NCBI RefSeq assembly: GCF_050003625.1
Contig: NC_134399.1
Span: forward strand, 224,868,975 to 224,932,974
Reading direction: 5' to 3'
DNA from: Haematobia irritans
Taxonomy: Eukaryota; Arthropoda; Insecta; Diptera; Muscidae
Length of the DNA stretch: 64,000 bases
Shown: one piece after another, positions 60,600-64,000 of the stretch
Layout of the letters: each line of letters begins with the position of its first letter
How positions within the stretch are numbered: the stretch's first letter is position 1
Position numbers and translations under genes: made by a program
The notes under the pieces: model-generated
What the model saw: the letters and a program-made list of their open reading frames with translations, nothing else
Told to the model about the DNA's origin: nothing
Databases searched by the model: none

Positions 60600-62297
60600 T
60601 TTTTTATACACTCCACCATAGGATGGGGGTATATTAACTTTGTCATTCCGTTTGTAACACATCGAAATATTGCTCTAAGACCCCATAAAGTATATATGTT
60701 CTGGGTCGTGGTGACATTCTGAGTCGAACTGAGCATGTCCGTCCGTCTGTTGAAATCACGCTAACTCCCGAACGAAACAAGCTATCGACTTGAAACTTGG
60801 CACAAGTAGTTGCTATTGATGTAGGTCGGATGGTATTGCAAATGGGCCATATCGGTCCACTATTACGTATAGCCCCATATAAACGGACTCCCAAATTTGG
60901 CTTGCGATTGCTCTAAGAGAAGCAAATTTCATCCGATCCGGCTGAAATTTGGTACATGGTGTTAGTATGTGGTCTCTAATAACCATGCAAAAATTGGTCT
61001 ACATTGGTCCATAATTACATATAGCCACCATATAAGCTGATCCCCCGATTTGGCTTGCGGAGCCTTTAAGAGAAGCAAATTTCATCCGATCCTGTTGAAA
61101 TTTGGTACATGGGGTTAGTATATGGTATCTGATGACCATGCAAAAAATGGTCCACATCGGTCCATAATTATATATAGCCCCCATATAAACCGATCCCCCG
61201 ATTAGGCTTGCGGAGCCTCTAAGAGAAGCAAATTTCATCCGATCCGGCTGAAATTTGGTACATGGTGTTAGTATATAGTATCTGATGATCATGCAAAAAA
61301 TGGTCCACATCGGTCCATAATTATATATAGCCACCATATAAACCGATCACCAGATTTGACCTCCGGAGCCTCTTGGAAGACCAAAATTCATCTGATTCAG
61401 TTGAAATTTGGTAGGTGGTGTTAATATATGGCCTCAAACACCCATTCAAATATTGGTCGAAATCGGTTCATAATTATATATAGCCCACATATAAACCGAT
61501 CCCCAGATTTGACCTCCGGAGCCCCTTGGAAGAGCAAAATTCATCCGATTCGGTTGAAATTTGGTACGTGATGTTAGTATATGGTATCCAACAACCATAC
61601 ATGAATTGGTTCATACCAGTCCATAATTATATATAGTCCCCATTTAAACCGATCCCCAGATTTGACCTCCGGTGCCTTTTGGAAAAGCAAAATTCATCCG
61701 ATCTGATTGAAATTTGGTACGTGGTTTTACTATAAGATATTTAACAACCATTCCAAAAGCGGTCCATATCAGTCCATATTCATATATAGCCCCCATATAA
61801 ACCGATCCCGAGATTTGGTTTTGGAACCTCTTGGAGTAGCAAATTTCATCCGAGTCAGTTGAAATTTGGTACATTGTGCTAGTATATGGTCGTTAACAGC
61901 CATGTCTAATTAGGTCCATATCGGTCTATAGTTATATATAGCCCTCAGATAAATCGATCCCCAATCACACAAAAATTGGTCCATATCAAATTCATAATTG
62001 TATATAGCCCCCATATAAGCGACCCCCATATTTCAATTCTGGCTCCCTACGTACCGTGTAAAAGTCCATATCGATTTGTGATTATTTGTAGACTTATCTA
62101 TACATGCCTTTTTTGTCTAATATATACCACGTATGGACTAACTCACAATTTAGAAAACGATGTTAAGAAGTTTTAAGATACCACAACCCAATTAATTCGA
62201 TTGTGGATGACAGTCTTCAGAAGAAGTTTCTACGCAATCCATAGTGGAGGGTACATAAGATTCGGCCTGGCCGAACTTACGGCCGTATATACTTGTT
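60600..62297 (-). mobile_element. Family A element, copy A8
   Basis: It is on the - strand, inserted in the 29-bp array of the right arm. TTTTTATACACTCCACC hairpin end, short GTCCGTCC core, about seven 153-bp units, no internal 29-bp array of its own, then the ACGTATGGACTAAC segment, TTCGGCCTGGCCGAA and the TATATACTTGTT end. Confidence 0.85.
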
Positions 62298-62563
62298 TGT
62301 TTTTTAATTTTATAAAATTTTGACAAAATTTTCCATAGAAATAAAATTTTGCGAAATGCTATTATTTAGAAATTTTGATTTTATTCGATCTTTCTATTGA
62401 AATGCTATTATTTTTAGAAAATCTAAAAAAAAAAATGTACAAATCGGTCTGGATTTAAATATACGTATACTCTTACAATAGTATTTAAATTTGATGTTGT
62501 GTAGTTTTAGCTTCGAAAAGTACATTTTTAGTACTTTTTCGTCAACAACATTAACCATCCCTG

Positions 62564-64000
62564 CTCCACGTACTTACCAAATGAAAACTAATAATCAATT
62601 AGGTCTTTTCCAGAGAACTGAGTTAAAATGCAATTTGTTCTTAAATATTTTTTGTTTTTATTAATAATAAAAAATCATTATATAATTAGTTTATATTGTT
62701 TTGTTTACATATATACGTATTAACAAAATTGCCAGCAGCTATTTACTTAATTCAATTTCTGACTTTTTTTATTTCTTTTCTCATTTGTTGTAAGCAAACA
62801 CACATTTTGGTTTTTTTCTCTCATTTTTTTTTCTAATTTCAATAATTTAAAAAATTTTCAACATTGAATCGCAAAATTAGCTGCGAAATAACGAATGGTT
62901 TCGTTGACCAAGATGCAAAATATTACAAAAATATATACTATTTATGAATGTATAAATATGTAAATATGTTTATGTATGATGCATAGTAGGGTGAGTGTGG
63001 TAGGGATGAGTGAAGAGTACGTTCTTTTTGTTTTTTGTTGTTGTTGTATTTATGTTTATGCTTGTGGCTTGGTGTAATAAAAACTATAAACTTAATTTAA
63101 TAATATTATTACATATGTATATAAACTATTATGTATAATGAAAAGAAAATAATTTGCATTGTATATAAAGAAGAAAAGATGTAGAGCAACACAGTTTTTT
63201 CACTAACTTTGCTAATTAAAAAGAGTTAAATAAATGAAAGAGATTTTTTTATTCTAACATGGACTTTAAATTAGTTTGAAGGGTGGGGGTGTGTGTGGGT
63301 GTGTGTGTGTGGGTCATGTTGATGAATCAATGCTGTGCTGAGTTCAATTGATGATAGTTGTAATTTATGTTGAGTGTAAATAGTAGCAATTCGGTTTGTT
63401 TTTGTTTCAACTTTCGCATAAAATACTATTAGATAGTAAAGCAAAATATTTTTTACTGATTTTTCTAAAAAAATGTTTTGTACACAAAAGCACAAATATT
63501 CAATTTATTCTGATGATGAGTTTGTTTTACAGTTTCTTTTTTTATTCAACAAATTTTAAGACACTACATTCAAGGTAATTGCAGACATGCGTTTGATCAG
63601 AAACTAAAGCAAAGGCATAGAGGAAAGACAAAAGTGGAATCCTTTGGCCTCCCTTCTCATACCTTTAAAATGGTAAAGCCCATATAGATGATACCTAGAC
63701 AATACAGTATGCTATGCTATATTAGATTTATTTTGGGGGGTATTCGTTTTGGCTATTACTTACATGCTACTAAGTAAGTACTTACACATACAGATTAAAG
63801 GTAAGGGGGCAGTTAGGGCCTCACTATATATACAAACATTTATACATGCTTAGATTGTTTTCTGTTTTGTGTGTTTTTGTTTTTTTTTAAGGCTAAAACT
63901 AGGCTAAACGAATTAAAATTTTATTCGATTCGATTGAGTTTGGTTTTCTTTAGACATTCTAAAAACGAGAGCTCTTAGGTCTATCAGGTACTTTGGCTTA
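62564..64000. other. Repeat-poor AT-rich sequence, no gene seen
   Basis: None of the window's repeat families is visible. There are GT/GGGT runs (63283-63314), T runs and short ATATGTA words. Such sequence fits a long 3' UTR or intron of a gene beyond the window, but no exon or splice pattern supports it here. Confidence 0.4.

Larger units (their letters stand above)
55118..62563. mobile_element. Large inverted-repeat (foldback-like) element
   Basis: The left arm 55118-56375 and right arm 59815-62563 are inverted copies, starting CAGGGATGATAAATGATG and, on the other strand, CAGGGATGGTTAATGTTG. Each arm has the sequence GACGAAAAAGTACT, a 29-bp array, then CTACCAACTGTGGCAA and GCTAAAGACACCAT. 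Copy A8 (60600-62297) interrupts the right arm. The 8-bp flanks (GACTACAA and CTCCACGT) do not match, so this may be two inverted insertions or an old element. The 3.4-kb centre contains other MITEs and no gene. Confidence 0.7.

Overview
The window comes from the genome of a calyptrate fly, most likely a muscid of the Musca/Stomoxys/Haematobia group. The evidence is small-intron eukaryotic genes with TATA and initiator promoters, a horn-fly-type (Himar-like, irritans subfamily) mariner fragment, DD41D mariner copies, and very dense interspersed repeats of kinds familiar from muscid genomes. The species is an inference.

Four genes look intact. Three lie on the + strand at 996-2186, 17780-18927 and 43351-44308. 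They encode secreted, low-complexity block proteins: a signal peptide, a Pro-rich or Thr/Gly-rich spacer, an acidic block, and a very basic Arg/Lys-rich C-terminus. Each has a short first exon carrying the signal peptide and a single phase-1 intron. The first two are clear duplicates that also share promoter sequence. A fourth member lies broken at 31289-32197. This is a spread-out tandem family whose spacers of 11-16 kb have filled with transposons. Its function is unknown. The fourth intact gene, on the - strand at 52456-49036, is a three-exon short-chain dehydrogenase of the HSD17B8 / mitochondrial 3-ketoacyl-ACP reductase type.

Most of the rest is mobile DNA. Four repeat families (called A, B, C and D here) share one plan: an AACAAGTA-like start, a CG-rich mini-palindrome, tandem units of 153 bp, a (TA)n/(GTCC)n microsatellite core, and an end hairpin bounded by TATACCC and GGGTATA. 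They resemble mini-me/DINE-1/HINE-type non-autonomous Helentrons. Family A has eight copies, several with an extra 29-bp array. Cut-and-paste elements with readable ends and target duplications include a 4.6-kb hAT-like element (19498-24098) hosting a deleted DD41D mariner, a CAGTGTTGCCA-type hAT MITE (34445-35463), a piggyBac-type MITE in TTAA (37545-37928), a hAT remnant with an ATCTAGAT duplication (58392-59008), and TA-flanked MITEs. A LINE remnant at 25113-27857 is split by a family A copy and ends in the same 3' tail, (TAACC)n, as SINE fragments elsewhere in the window. A large inverted-repeat structure fills 55118-62563.

Layout: 1-2.3 kb block-protein gene 1; 3.6-17 kb repeats; 17.5-19 kb gene 2; 19.5-24.1 kb hAT composite; 25-31 kb LINE, A and D elements; 31.3-32.2 kb pseudogene; 32.3-43 kb repeats; 43.2-44.4 kb gene 3; 44.5-48.8 kb tandem duplication, mariner, A and D elements; 49-52.5 kb dehydrogenase with a MITE-swollen intron; 53-62.6 kb MITEs and foldback; 62.6-64 kb repeat-poor AT-rich sequence.
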